A stretch of 64,000 bases of DNA from Myxococcales bacterium (lineage in GTDB: Bacteria > Myxococcota_A > Polyangia > Polyangiales > Polyangiaceae), in the NCBI GenBank assembly GCA_016191785.1, contig JACPVJ010000022.1, forward strand, positions 1 to 64,000. The letters run 5' to 3'. Every line of letters starts with the position of its first letter. The stretch's first letter is position 1. Below the pieces are notes generated by a model. It was not told where the DNA came from and ran no database searches. It saw only the letters and a list, made by a program, of their open reading frames with translations. Made by a program: the position numbers and the translations under genes. Below are positions 8,609 to 16,293 of the stretch, in pieces.

Positions 8609-10201
8609 TCAGGGCTCGCGGCTGATCGCTGCAGACGTGTCGCGCGCAGCCTTCGCGCGATCGGTGGCCTCGGCCCGCTTCGCCGGGTCGGACAGCTCGC
8701 TCGCTGCCCGGGTGTAGCGCTGGGCGATCGCCGCGAAGTAGCCGGCGTCCGCTCCCGACGGGCGAGCGATCTCGAGCAAGCGCGCCGCGTCGAACAGCGC
8801 CAGCCCGGCACGCGGGCCCTTGCCCTTTCCGATCTCGTCCAGACGGCTCACGTCGCCCAGGCCCTTCGGCAAGTGCGGGCCTCGCAGCATCATCTCGGCG
8901 GCGTCTTTCGGGCCCGACCCGAGCGCGCTGGCCAGGGCGGTGACCAGCTCGCCCTCGTCTTTGAGCGGGCCCGTTGGCTTCCCTTTGGCCAGCGCGTCGG
9001 CCGCCGCCGCGAAGTCCGCGGATCGCCAGTAGCGCTGGCCCAGCGCGAACAGCGCCCGTGCCAGAAGACGCCGGCTCTCGGTGGTCAGCGCTGGGTCGGC
9101 CTCGAGCTTCTGACGCGCCGACTTCGGCAAGCCGCGCTCCACGAGCGCGCGCAAGAGCGCCGGGTCGCTGGCCTTCTGGGTCGCGAAGATCGGCTCGGCG
9201 TAGGGCGTGGGCAGGAGCGTGGCCAAGCGCTCCAGGTCCGTCTTCGGGGTCGCCGCCGGCAGCTCGGGCAGCAGCAACGAGTCGAGCGCGTCGATGCGTC
9301 GCCCGGCATAGATCTCCGAGAGCAGCTTGCGCGCGCGCGCCACTCGCGGATCGTGGATCACCCCGGCTTCGGCGAGCTTCTTGAGCCCGACCAGCGCGGC
9401 GTCACGCCCTCGGACCTTTCGTGCGTCGAGCGCTTGTTCCAGCGCGCCCAGGTAGGCGTCCTTGAGCTCGCGGTCCTTGGCGATCTCGTCGGGGATCGGC
9501 GCCGAGCGCGCGACGTCGACGAAGCGCAGATCGGCCATACCGGCCTCCACCGCGACGACCGCCTTGGCGTACCCCTCGAGATTCGAGCCGTGCAGGCTCA
9601 CGGTGTGGATGGCCTTGGCCTGGCCCTCGATCCAGTGCTTCAGGGGCCCCGCCATGAACTGGTTCACCCGTGCCTTGCTGTGCGGCAGCGCCAGCTTCGG
9701 GGGCTCGCGCACCAGGCGCGAGGCGCGGGCCGCGAACCCGAGCCCCATCAGCGCGTCGCGGACCTCGGGCCCCAGGCCCGGAGGTGGCTTTGCCAGAAAT
9801 GGCTCGACCAGCACGTCGCCGCAGGCGACGGGGGCGAGCTCGGCGCGCAAGGCCCGCACGAGCCCGGCAGGCAACTTGGCGCAGGGCTCGAGCGCCGTGA
9901 GGGCCGAGTCGCGCTCGGCGGGGTCGGCCTTGGCCAGCCCGTCGGCGAGCAGGCCAGGGGCGTTCTTCTCGTTGCAGCTGGCAGCGGGCGCGGTGCGCGC
10001 CACGAAGGCCTGACACTCGGCGGGCGCCGGCGGAACTTTGTCGGCGTCGCCGGGCAGCGCCATCCCCGTCTCTTCCGGCGGTCGGGCCGCAGGGACCGCC
10101 GCCGCGGGGGGGGCGCTCGGGGGCGAGGTCGCGGGGGGCGGGCCGGCCGCGCAGCCCCAGAGGACGGCGGCCCCGAGCAGCAGCGTGAAAGTCGTGCGCA
10201 T
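8609..10201 (-). CDS. Large helical lipoprotein of unknown function
   Basis: 530 residues. The signal peptide ends in VLWGC; Cys17 is followed by AAG and a long Pro/Ala stalk to about residue 50. The rest looks alpha-helical with repeated Leu/Ala heptads and scattered Cys (ECQAF, SCNEK, PCAKL, ACGDV), resembling a HEAT/TPR-like scaffold, but no family is recognised. An AAGGA ribosome-binding sequence precedes the ATG. It is first in the minus-strand group 10201-3995 and diverges from the lipoprotein gene at 10260 across 58 bases. Probable envelope scaffold; role unknown. Confidence 0.75.
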   Translation of the reverse strand: MRTTFTLLLGAAVLWGCAAGPPPATSPPSAPPAAAVPAARPPEETGMALPGDADKVPPAPAECQAFVARTAPAASCNEKNAPGLLADGLAKADPAERDSALTALEPCAKLPAGLVRALRAELAPVACGDVLVEPFLAKPPPGLGPEVRDALMGLGFAARASRLVREPPKLALPHSKARVNQFMAGPLKHWIEGQAKAIHTVSLHGSNLEGYAKAVVAVEAGMADLRFVDVARSAPIPDEIAKDRELKDAYLGALEQALDARKVRGRDAALVGLKKLAEAGVIHDPRVARARKLLSEIYAGRRIDALDSLLLPELPAATPKTDLERLATLLPTPYAEPIFATQKASDPALLRALVERGLPKSARQKLEADPALTTESRRLLARALFALGQRYWRSADFAAAADALAKGKPTGPLKDEGELVTALASALGSGPKDAAEMMLRGPHLPKGLGDVSRLDEIGKGKGPRAGLALFDAARLLEIARPSGADAGYFAAIAQRYTRAASELSDPAKRAEATDRAKAARDTSAAISREP

Positions 10202-10247
10202 CGGAGGTTCCTTAGAGCGACTGTCTCCCGGATGGAAATGTTCCGTC

Positions 10248-10253
10248 TATAGT
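10248..10253 (+). promoter_or_regulatory. TATAGT -10 box, 6 bases before a GTG start
   Basis: TATAGT is one mismatch from TATAAT and ends 6 bases before GTG 10260. If used, transcription would start at the start codon, giving a leaderless mRNA. There is no Shine-Dalgarno sequence in the gap (CGGCGC). Confidence 0.5.
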
Positions 10254-10259
10254 CGGCGC

Positions 10260-10748
10260 GTGAAGTGGTTTTGGTGCCTTGGCCTGCTCGCGGCCGCGTG
10301 CGAGTCGCGGAGCGCGGGCACGGCGCCGGCCGAGCGGTCCAAGAAGAGCCCGCGGCAGCACGCCCAGGAGGTGGCCGCGGCCATCGCTGCCGGCAACGCC
10401 GGTCCGGTTGCGGCACTGGTAGCAACGTCCGGGGCCGAGGTGCGGGTCGAGGTCAAGCAGGCGCTGGTCGAGACCGACGAGCGCACCGCCGAGACCTTGC
10501 GCTCTCGGGCCGAGGTCGAGGCGTGGCTCGCGAAGATCAAACCGAAATGGAGCTGCGCCGGCGTGGGCTGCTCGTGGCCCAAGGGCCTGGTGACCGGGGA
10601 GCTCGCTCGGTGCCTGGGCGACTGTTGCTTCTCGGACCATCCGGCGGGCATCGAGAAGGACACGCTCTATGTTCGCCGGATTTGCCTGACCGCGCGGGAA
10701 GCGGGCGAGCCCCGGCTCTCATACATCGGATTCGTGGAAGCAAAGTGA
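10260..10748 (+). CDS. Small lipoprotein with Cys-rich C-terminal half
   Basis: 162 residues from GTG 10260, chosen because a lipoprotein signal, MKWFWCLGLLAAAC, begins there and a TATAGT box sits directly upstream. Cys14 follows the lipobox LAAAC. The N-terminal half is helical and Ala/Val-rich. The C-terminal half has paired cysteines (CAGVGC, CLGDCCF and a late RRIC), probably disulphide-bonded in the periplasm. It ends 7 bases before the Nudix gene and may share its transcript. No family recognised. Confidence 0.75.
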   Translation: MKWFWCLGLLAAACESRSAGTAPAERSKKSPRQHAQEVAAAIAAGNAGPVAALVATSGAEVRVEVKQALVETDERTAETLRSRAEVEAWLAKIKPKWSCAGVGCSWPKGLVTGELARCLGDCCFSDHPAGIEKDTLYVRRICLTAREAGEPRLSYIGFVEAK

Positions 10749-10755
10749 GACCCCC

Positions 10756-11301
10756 ATGAGACCCTGGCGCGTCGTCGACAGCGCGGTGCTGCTCGACCGG
10801 AAGTGGCTGAAGGTGCGCGAAGAGCGCATCGAGCTCCCCCACGGGGGCGAGATCGACGAGTTCCACGTGATCGTCGCCCCCGACTGGACCGGCATCTTGG
10901 CGCTGACCGACGACGACCGCGTGGTGATGGTCGAGCAGTACCGGCACGGCGCAGCGCGCGTCAGCCGCGAGCTGCCCGCTGGCGTGATCGACGGGCCCGA
11001 GTCGGCGCTGGAAGCCGCGATTCGCGAGCTTCGTGAAGAGACCGGCTACGAAGCGCGTGACTTCGAGCCACTGATCACCATCAACACCGAGCCGAGCCGT
11101 CACACCAACCGCGCGCACTTCTTCTTCGCCCGCCACGCCGTGCGAGTGGGTGAGCAGAAGCTGGACGCGAGCGAGCACATCCGCGTGGTACCGGTGCCGG
11201 CCCGGGAGCTCTGGTCGTCCATCGAGCGCGGCGAGGTCTTCCACGGCGTGCACGTCGCGGCCCTCTTGCTCGCGGCTCACCGCGGGCTGATCCGGCTGTG
11301 A
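10756..11301 (+). CDS. Nudix hydrolase, ADP-ribose pyrophosphatase type
   Basis: 181 residues. The Nudix box G-x5-E-x7-REL-x-EETG-x is complete, starting at GVIDGPESALEA and ending RELREETGY. The preceding VMVEQYRHG and ELPAG motifs are those of the ADP-ribose/NDP-sugar pyrophosphatase branch, so it probably hydrolyses ADP-ribose or a nucleotide sugar in the cytoplasm using Mg2+. It lies 7 bases after a lipoprotein gene and ends 7 bases from the convergent DUF362 gene. Exact substrate is not decidable from sequence. Confidence 0.9.
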   Translation: MRPWRVVDSAVLLDRKWLKVREERIELPHGGEIDEFHVIVAPDWTGILALTDDDRVVMVEQYRHGAARVSRELPAGVIDGPESALEAAIRELREETGYEARDFEPLITINTEPSRHTNRAHFFFARHAVRVGEQKLDASEHIRVVPVPARELWSSIERGEVFHGVHVAALLLAAHRGLIRL

Positions 11302-11308
11302 TCGAGGG

Positions 11309-12595
11309 TCAGAGCGGGGCGTGCGTGGGGCGGCGCTTCTTGGACTTGAACTCGGGGCTCTCGGCCACGGCCATGCCCACCAGGCGCACGCCTTCGGCGA
11401 AGTGCGCGAGCCCGGTCCGCACCAATTCGGCGTGCTCTTCGCCCACGTCCGGGTAGCCCCGGCCGGCGGCGTCGGGGTGCACCTTGCCCCAGTTGGCGAA
11501 GAGGCGTCCCCAGTCGCTGCGCAGCGCGTCCTCGACGCGCTTCTTGCCGTAGTACGGATACCAGAACAGGTCGTGATAGGTGACCGAGGCGACGTACGCC
11601 CACGGCGCGAGCCAGGTCTTGAGTGACCACTCGACGGGCTTCTTCAGCGGGCCCCAGTAGATGCGGTGCTGGTTCCGGCTGGCGAAGGTCATCTTCTTGA
11701 ACGGCCCGTCGAAGTGCCAGTTCTCCTTGGCGGCGTCGAGGTCGCCCACGATCTCGATGTCGCGCGGGTCGCCCACGCCGAGGCCCTGTTCGTGGGCCAG
11801 CCGCACGAACTTGAGGTCGCGCATCGGGTCCATGCCCATCAGCTTCGCCGCCACCGCGTCGATGGCGACCTGATCCGCGCTGGCGAGGAGCACGTTTTTC
11901 ACGTGGGGCACCATGCAGCGCGGGCCCGGGCCGTCGCCCGCGAAGGTGCCGTCCATCACCGCGAACACGCCGCGGTGGATCTTCTTCTGGATCATCAGGA
12001 GGTCGACCAAGGTCTCGTGGATCACCGGGTGCGTCCAGTGCCTGTGCTCGTTCAAGAGCCCGCCGAAGGCGTTCTTCATCGCGCCGGTGGTGGTGGTGAA
12101 GATGTGGGTCTTCACCGTGGGCAAGTGGATGATGTTCTCACCGATGAAGCGCTTGGGAATGTTGAAGCCCTTCGGGTAGACCTGGTTGAGGCACAGGAAC
12201 TTCTTGGTCAAGTCGCCGACGGCATCGCGCACGTCGATCCACTCTTCACCCTCGTACAGGTGCACGTTGCGCAGGCCGTGGGCCTCGACCACGTCGACCT
12301 GTTTGTTCTCGCGCTCACCCAGGTGCGCGTCGATCACCACCGTGCGGTTGTGACAGGCGTGGATCAGGTCGCTCTTGTAGCCGTCCTGCTTCATGGCGCG
12401 GATCACGCCCTCGAGCTGCCACGGCGTAGTGGACGACCCCGGGTAGAAGAAGTGCCACGAGATGTTGACCTTGAGCCCCGTGTCGGCGGTCTTGTCGACC
12501 ACCTCTTGGTAGCCCGCGAGGTTCATCACGCGGTGGTAGTCCTCGAGGACGGTTTGGGGGGACGTGCGGACGATCGCGACCTTGGAAGTGGCCAT
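11309..12595 (-). CDS. DUF362 family protein
   Basis: 428 residues from ATG 12595 (MATSKVAIVRT); an upstream extension to 12664 has no support. It matches the DUF362 pattern: an N-terminal KVAIVR strand, ISWHFFYPG, central HLPTVKTHIFT and GAMKNAFGG segments, and ADQVAIDAVAAKLMG. The family is often linked to Fe-S proteins, but no 2[4Fe-4S] cysteine cluster is present here, so this is the cluster-free form. Function is unknown for the family. The 126 bases upstream, to the stop at 12722, contain no gene; a CATAGCCCT sequence near the start resembles the -10 boxes found elsewhere. Confidence 0.82.
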   Translation of the reverse strand: MATSKVAIVRTSPQTVLEDYHRVMNLAGYQEVVDKTADTGLKVNISWHFFYPGSSTTPWQLEGVIRAMKQDGYKSDLIHACHNRTVVIDAHLGERENKQVDVVEAHGLRNVHLYEGEEWIDVRDAVGDLTKKFLCLNQVYPKGFNIPKRFIGENIIHLPTVKTHIFTTTTGAMKNAFGGLLNEHRHWTHPVIHETLVDLLMIQKKIHRGVFAVMDGTFAGDGPGPRCMVPHVKNVLLASADQVAIDAVAAKLMGMDPMRDLKFVRLAHEQGLGVGDPRDIEIVGDLDAAKENWHFDGPFKKMTFASRNQHRIYWGPLKKPVEWSLKTWLAPWAYVASVTYHDLFWYPYYGKKRVEDALRSDWGRLFANWGKVHPDAAGRGYPDVGEEHAELVRTGLAHFAEGVRLVGMAVAESPEFKSKKRRPTHAPL

Positions 12596-12721
12596 GGCGA
12601 GGGCTATGTGCCGCGTTTTCTGGCGTTCGCCAAGGCCCGCGGCGCGTCTGCACCGAAGCTCCACGCGGCCTGCACCGAGACGCGGGCAAATCGCCGCGTT
12701 TTCGCCGGGGTCGGCGCGCCG

Positions 12722-13432
12722 TCACCCCTCGGTGAAGACGAACGGAACGCGCGCGCTGACCGCGCCGTCGGCCGGGCCGAAGGCCCAGCCGCGGACCTCC
12801 GTCGCGACGCAACCGGCGAGGTCCGGGTAGTCCGCCGAGGTCGGACCCGCCGTGGCGGCGGTCACCCCGCCGCCCTTCTCGATCGTGAAACTCACGTTCA
12901 CCCTGACCGTGCTCGCAGCGCCGTCCTTCCGCTTGGCCAGCGCGGGCTCCCAGCAGCGCGACTTCACCTCGGCGCGATGCCGAGCCACCACTGCCTCGAT
13001 CGAGCCCGGCGTGCGTCCGGTCGAGAGGTCGCGTGCCGGCGGGTCGGCGCCGCGCACCGCGGGCGCCGGTCTTGGGGGCGCTGCTCGTTGCGTGGTGGGT
13101 AGCGGGGTGGGCTCGGCGGACGCAGAGGGCGGGGCCTGCGGCGTCGGCGGCAGCGCCGCCGGAAGCGCCTCGCCTCGGATCGCCGTCGGATCCGGGTCAG
13201 CCCCGCGCGTCGCCCGCTGCCACCCTCCGACTGCCGCGAGCACCCCGGCCGCCAGCGCCAGCCCGTAGAGGGTGAAGCGCCGCCCGCGCCCGGCCCTCGG
13301 GGCTGGTGTGTGTTCCGGCGCCGGCGCACGCCGCACGTGCTCGCGCACCCGAGGGAGCAGTCGTTCCAGGTACAGCACGTCGGGATCGGGCGTTCCGCTG
13401 CGATCCCAGAGGTAGTCATCTGCCACGGTCAC
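12722..13432 (-). CDS. Membrane protein with C-terminal AgmX/PglI domain, probable anti-sigma or sigma partner
   Basis: 236 residues from GTG 13432; a second GTG lies two codons in. The cytoplasmic N-terminus (about 50 residues, DYLWDRSGTPDPDVLYLERLL) is followed by one TM segment near 55-72 and a Pro/Ala linker. The C-terminal domain from about 145 (IEAVVARHRAEVKSRCW, VRVNVSFTIEKGGGV, RGWAFGPA) follows the AgmX/PglI C-terminal pattern, with two Cys that could form a disulphide. The start overlaps the sigma factor stop by 17 bases. Position and topology suggest an anti-sigma factor sensing the periplasm; no zinc anti-sigma motif is present, so this is inference. Confidence 0.75.
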   Translation of the reverse strand: MTVADDYLWDRSGTPDPDVLYLERLLPRVREHVRRAPAPEHTPAPRAGRGRRFTLYGLALAAGVLAAVGGWQRATRGADPDPTAIRGEALPAALPPTPQAPPSASAEPTPLPTTQRAAPPRPAPAVRGADPPARDLSTGRTPGSIEAVVARHRAEVKSRCWEPALAKRKDGAASTVRVNVSFTIEKGGGVTAATAGPTSADYPDLAGCVATEVRGWAFGPADGAVSARVPFVFTEG

Positions 13433-13991
13433 CTCCCTCGCCCAGCCGCCTTCTCAGCAGATTGAGCCCCCGGTTGAGCTTCACCCGGACGTAGCCGTCG
13501 GCAAGGCCGAGCCGCTCGGCGATCTCCGGTCCGGTCATCCCTTCCACGAACCTGAGGACCAAGAGCTCGGCGAAACCCTGCGGCAGCTCTTGGATCTTGG
13601 CGAGCAGGCCGAGCGCCCGCTCGTCCAGGGACACCACGCCGAGCGCGGACTCGTCCGCTTCCCGGATTTTCGATGATTTGCGGGCGACGTCGATCGATCG
13701 GTTGCGAGCGATGCTCGCGAGCCAGGTCGGGAACGCCAGCGGCGCGCGCAGCGATGGCAGCCGCGTCAGGACGGTGACGAACACGTCGTGGAGCACGTCC
13801 CGGGCGTCCCCGGGCGAGACCCGGGCCAGCGCGATGCCGCGGACCGTCGGCTCGAATTGGTCGTAGAGCTGGGCGAAGGCGGCGCGGTCGCCGCCCTGGG
13901 CAGCGACCACCAGAGCGACGAACGCCGGGGCCGGGGCGGGGGCCTCCGGTGCGGCGCGCTGGGGCTCGGGCCGGGTCGCGATGACCTTCAT
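13416..13991 (-). CDS. ECF-type RNA polymerase sigma factor
   Basis: 192 residues from ATG 13991 (MKVIATRPEP). Region 2 is clear (FAQLYDQFEPTVRGIAL, DARDVLHDVFVTVL, FPTWLASIARNRSIDV), as is the region 4 helix-turn-helix (LPQGFAELLVLRFVEG, GPEIAERLGLADGYVRVKL). The N-terminus carries an extra Pro/Ala-rich 25 residues. Region 3 is absent, as in ECF sigmas. The downstream gene overlaps by 17 bases and encodes a membrane protein that could control it. The divergent lipoprotein gene at 14071, which carries the same kind of AgmX domain, is a natural candidate target. Confidence 0.92.
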   Translation of the reverse strand: MKVIATRPEPQRAAPEAPAPAPAFVALVVAAQGGDRAAFAQLYDQFEPTVRGIALARVSPGDARDVLHDVFVTVLTRLPSLRAPLAFPTWLASIARNRSIDVARKSSKIREADESALGVVSLDERALGLLAKIQELPQGFAELLVLRFVEGMTGPEIAERLGLADGYVRVKLNRGLNLLRRRLGEGGDRGR

Positions 13992-14070
13992 CGGGGATTG
14001 GACGTACGACCCCGGTGGATCGTTAGCACCCTGGTGCAAGGCCGGGCTCCAGGCGGTGTCTTCGTGGCGC

Positions 14071-14778
14071 ATGCGTCTGGCGGTGCCGGCCCTCATCCTC
14101 GCGTCGAGTTGCGCCTCGGTCGGGACCCCACCGCCGACGCAGCGTCACGCTCGGGTCGAGGCGGCCGCCGAACCCGAGCTCAGCGAAGAGCTGCCCTCGG
14201 TCGAGGGCGAGATCGGCGGGATGAGCCAGTACGGCGTCGAGCAGAGCTGGGCCGATCTGCACCCGCGGTTCATTCGCTGCGTGGAGCAGGCCAGCACTCG
14301 GCTCTCGGCGATTGGCGGCCGGGTGAGCGTGAAGCTGCGGGTCGATCGCGGCGGCAACGTGCGCTGGGCCTACCTGAACGACACCACCCTGGGCGACCGG
14401 GAGGCCGAGCTCTGCGTGCTCGAGCTGGTCAAGAGCCGCAAGTGGCCGCGGCCGAAGAGCGGAGAGGGTCTGGCCGAGACCCGCTTCGAGGTGGACGCGG
14501 CCGACACTCCCCGCGAGCTGCCCGCGGCGCGGGCGAGTGGGTTTGCTCGCCAAGCGGGTGCGGCGACTCGCGACTGCCGCAAGGGGGTGGCAGGGGCGTT
14601 CGTCGCCACGGTGTACCTGAGCGACACCGGCGAGGTGCTCGCGGCGGGGGTGGCCCCGCCCGACGAGACGGCCGAGAGCGCGTCGGACTGCGTGGCCGCG
14701 GCGCTCCTGGGTGTCCGCGCGCGGGGGCTGGTCGCGTCGCGCGACGCGCCGGCGAAGCTCAGCGTGAAGATCCGCTGA
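14071..14778 (+). CDS. Lipoprotein with two AgmX/PglI-type domains
   Basis: 235 residues from ATG 14071; the signal peptide LAVPALILASSC puts the acylated Cys at residue 14. Two similar domains follow. The first, about 55-145, has DLHPRFIRCVEQA, GGRVSVKLRVDRGGNV, AELCVLELV and RKWPRPKSG. The second, about 155-235, has ATRDCRKGV, FVATVYLSDTGEV and SDCVAAALLGVRARG. Both show the helix-strand-strand-helix and two-Cys layout of the AgmX/PglI C-terminal domain. It diverges from the ECF sigma gene across 79 bases, and the sigma partner protein carries the same domain type. Probable envelope protein of an AgmX-related machinery; precise role unknown. Confidence 0.72.
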   Translation: MRLAVPALILASSCASVGTPPPTQRHARVEAAAEPELSEELPSVEGEIGGMSQYGVEQSWADLHPRFIRCVEQASTRLSAIGGRVSVKLRVDRGGNVRWAYLNDTTLGDREAELCVLELVKSRKWPRPKSGEGLAETRFEVDAADTPRELPAARASGFARQAGAATRDCRKGVAGAFVATVYLSDTGEVLAAGVAPPDETAESASDCVAAALLGVRARGLVASRDAPAKLSVKIR

Positions 14779-14784
14779 GCCTGC

Positions 14785-16215
14785 TCACGGCCAGGCGGCA
14801 CACGAGGCGAACAGCGCGGCCGCGACGGTGTTGGCGTTGATCGCCGTGCAGAGTGAGGTGCAGAGCTTGCTACTGGTCTTGTCCTTGCAGCACTTGTTCG
14901 CGCCATCGATGAACGGCATCGCCCCGTCGACGCCGCCGGCGCACTTCGCGCCCGCGGCCTCGGTCGCGAAGCAGTCGAGCACCCCAGTGTCTTTCGCGCC
15001 GCCGGCGCTGGCGTCGGCCTCGCACTTGCTCAGGCAACCGCCGCACTCCAGGTGCTTTCCGCCGCTGAAGCCCAAGGTCTCGAGCTGTGGGCCGAGCACC
15101 GGCTCGACCGTGGCATTCTCGACCGCGCAGTCGCCGATGAACTGACAGTACGTCTGGCACTTGGCGGTGGCGGTCGAGCCGCAGCTCACCGCGTTCGGGT
15201 TGACGAAGGTCGCCGCGCCGTCGAGGCACTCGAAATTCTCCCCGGGGCCGGGCGCCGTGTACTTCCACGGGCTGCCCTGGGCGAGCCCCTTGGGGTGCGA
15301 AAGGAGGTAGTCGATCATCCAGGGGTTGGCGCCGCCGAGCCAGGCGTGCCCCAGGTTCTTGCCGCGGCAGTGGACCTGCTCGGCCTTGGCCTCGTAGTGC
15401 TGGCTGGCCAGCGCGCCCTGCTCCACGAAGTTCACGCTGGGGACCGTCTTGCCGCCGGCGCTGCCGCTGTAGGCGTCGTTGTCTCCGCCCCAGGTCACGA
15501 GCACCGCGACGCCGTCGACTGCCGGCGCTGGGCTGGGCGCGGTGAGATCGAAGATCCCCGAGGCCGGAATGCCACCGGCCACCAGGCTGGACCGCGCGCG
15601 AAGCACGCGGTTGGTGAAGATGCCGCCCGCCGAGTGCCCCGACACGTAGATGCGCTTCGCGTCGACCGGGTGGTGGGCGGCGACGCACTTCACGAGCTTG
15701 TCGAAATACTCGAGGTCCTTGTTCGGCAGGCTCTCGTCCTTGGCCTCGCGCATGCCGTCCCACACTGGCCAGATGGTGCCGTGGCCGGCGCTGTCCGGCG
15801 CGACGACGATGAAGCCCGCGTCGACGAAGCTCTGGAGCTTGGCCCGATCGTAGATCGCCTTGCCGTTCTCGCCGGTGCCGTTGAAGGCCACCATCAACGG
15901 CCGCGGCCCCGGAAAGCGGTCTGCCGCCGCCGCCGAGAGCTGCAAGTAGAAGCTGCGAGTCTCACCCCCGACGTCGAAGCCCCCGTGCTGCCCGCTGTCG
16001 GGCGCGGTCTGGAATGCCGCGGGGCAATCTGCCACCTGAGCTTCGAGCGCGACGGGGGGCACCAGGACCAGCGGGTCGGTGCTCGCGCCGCCCGAGCCAC
16101 CCGCCCCGCCGGTGGCACCGGAGCCCCCGCCTGCGCCCCCTCCGCTCGAGTCGTCGCCCCCGCAGGCGGTGCAGATGAAGCCGAGCAGAGCTGCGAGCGC
16201 GACCAAGCGATTCAT
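14785..16215 (-). CDS. Secreted esterase/PHB depolymerase-like lipoprotein
   Basis: 476 residues from ATG 16215. The lipoprotein signal ends LLGFICTAC, followed by a Gly/Ser stalk (GGGAGGGSGATGGAGG) to about residue 45. The catalytic part has the alpha/beta hydrolase layout: oxyanion region PLMVAFNGTGENG, nucleophile elbow VSGHSAGG and a late His in GHAWLGG. This resembles secreted polyhydroxybutyrate depolymerase/feruloyl esterase (LpqC-like) enzymes. About 150 Cys-rich residues at the C-terminus (CGGCLSKC, CCKDKTSSKLC) form an extra disulphide-bonded module. Substrate is undetermined. It diverges from sthA; a TAGTTT box ends 8 bases before the ATG. Confidence 0.8.
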   Translation of the reverse strand: MNRLVALAALLGFICTACGGDDSSGGGAGGGSGATGGAGGSGGASTDPLVLVPPVALEAQVADCPAAFQTAPDSGQHGGFDVGGETRSFYLQLSAAAADRFPGPRPLMVAFNGTGENGKAIYDRAKLQSFVDAGFIVVAPDSAGHGTIWPVWDGMREAKDESLPNKDLEYFDKLVKCVAAHHPVDAKRIYVSGHSAGGIFTNRVLRARSSLVAGGIPASGIFDLTAPSPAPAVDGVAVLVTWGGDNDAYSGSAGGKTVPSVNFVEQGALASQHYEAKAEQVHCRGKNLGHAWLGGANPWMIDYLLSHPKGLAQGSPWKYTAPGPGENFECLDGAATFVNPNAVSCGSTATAKCQTYCQFIGDCAVENATVEPVLGPQLETLGFSGGKHLECGGCLSKCEADASAGGAKDTGVLDCFATEAAGAKCAGGVDGAMPFIDGANKCCKDKTSSKLCTSLCTAINANTVAAALFASCAAWP

Positions 16216-16223
16216 GGCCGCGG

Positions 16224-16229
16224 AAACTA
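16224..16229 (-). promoter_or_regulatory. TAGTTT -10-like box for the esterase gene
   Basis: On the minus strand, TAGTTT ends 8 bases before ATG 16215, with no ribosome-binding sequence in the gap. It is one of a back-to-back pair with 16282-16287 in the divergent space. Confidence 0.4.
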
Positions 16230-16281
16230 CGGCAGAACGGCGGCGTGTCAAATGCGAAAACGAGGCGCTTCGGTCTCGATC

Positions 16282-16287
16282 TACGAT
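16282..16287 (+). promoter_or_regulatory. TACGAT -10-like box for sthA
   Basis: TACGAT ends 6 bases before ATG 16294, consistent with a leaderless transcript. It faces away from the esterase box at 16224-16229. Confidence 0.4.
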
Positions 16288-16293
16288 GGAGCC

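Noticed and set aside
13992-14070. Strong sigma70 promoter between the sigma gene and the lipoprotein
   Set aside because: No good -35/-10 pair was found; a GTTAGCACC stretch is too far from the lipoprotein start to count.
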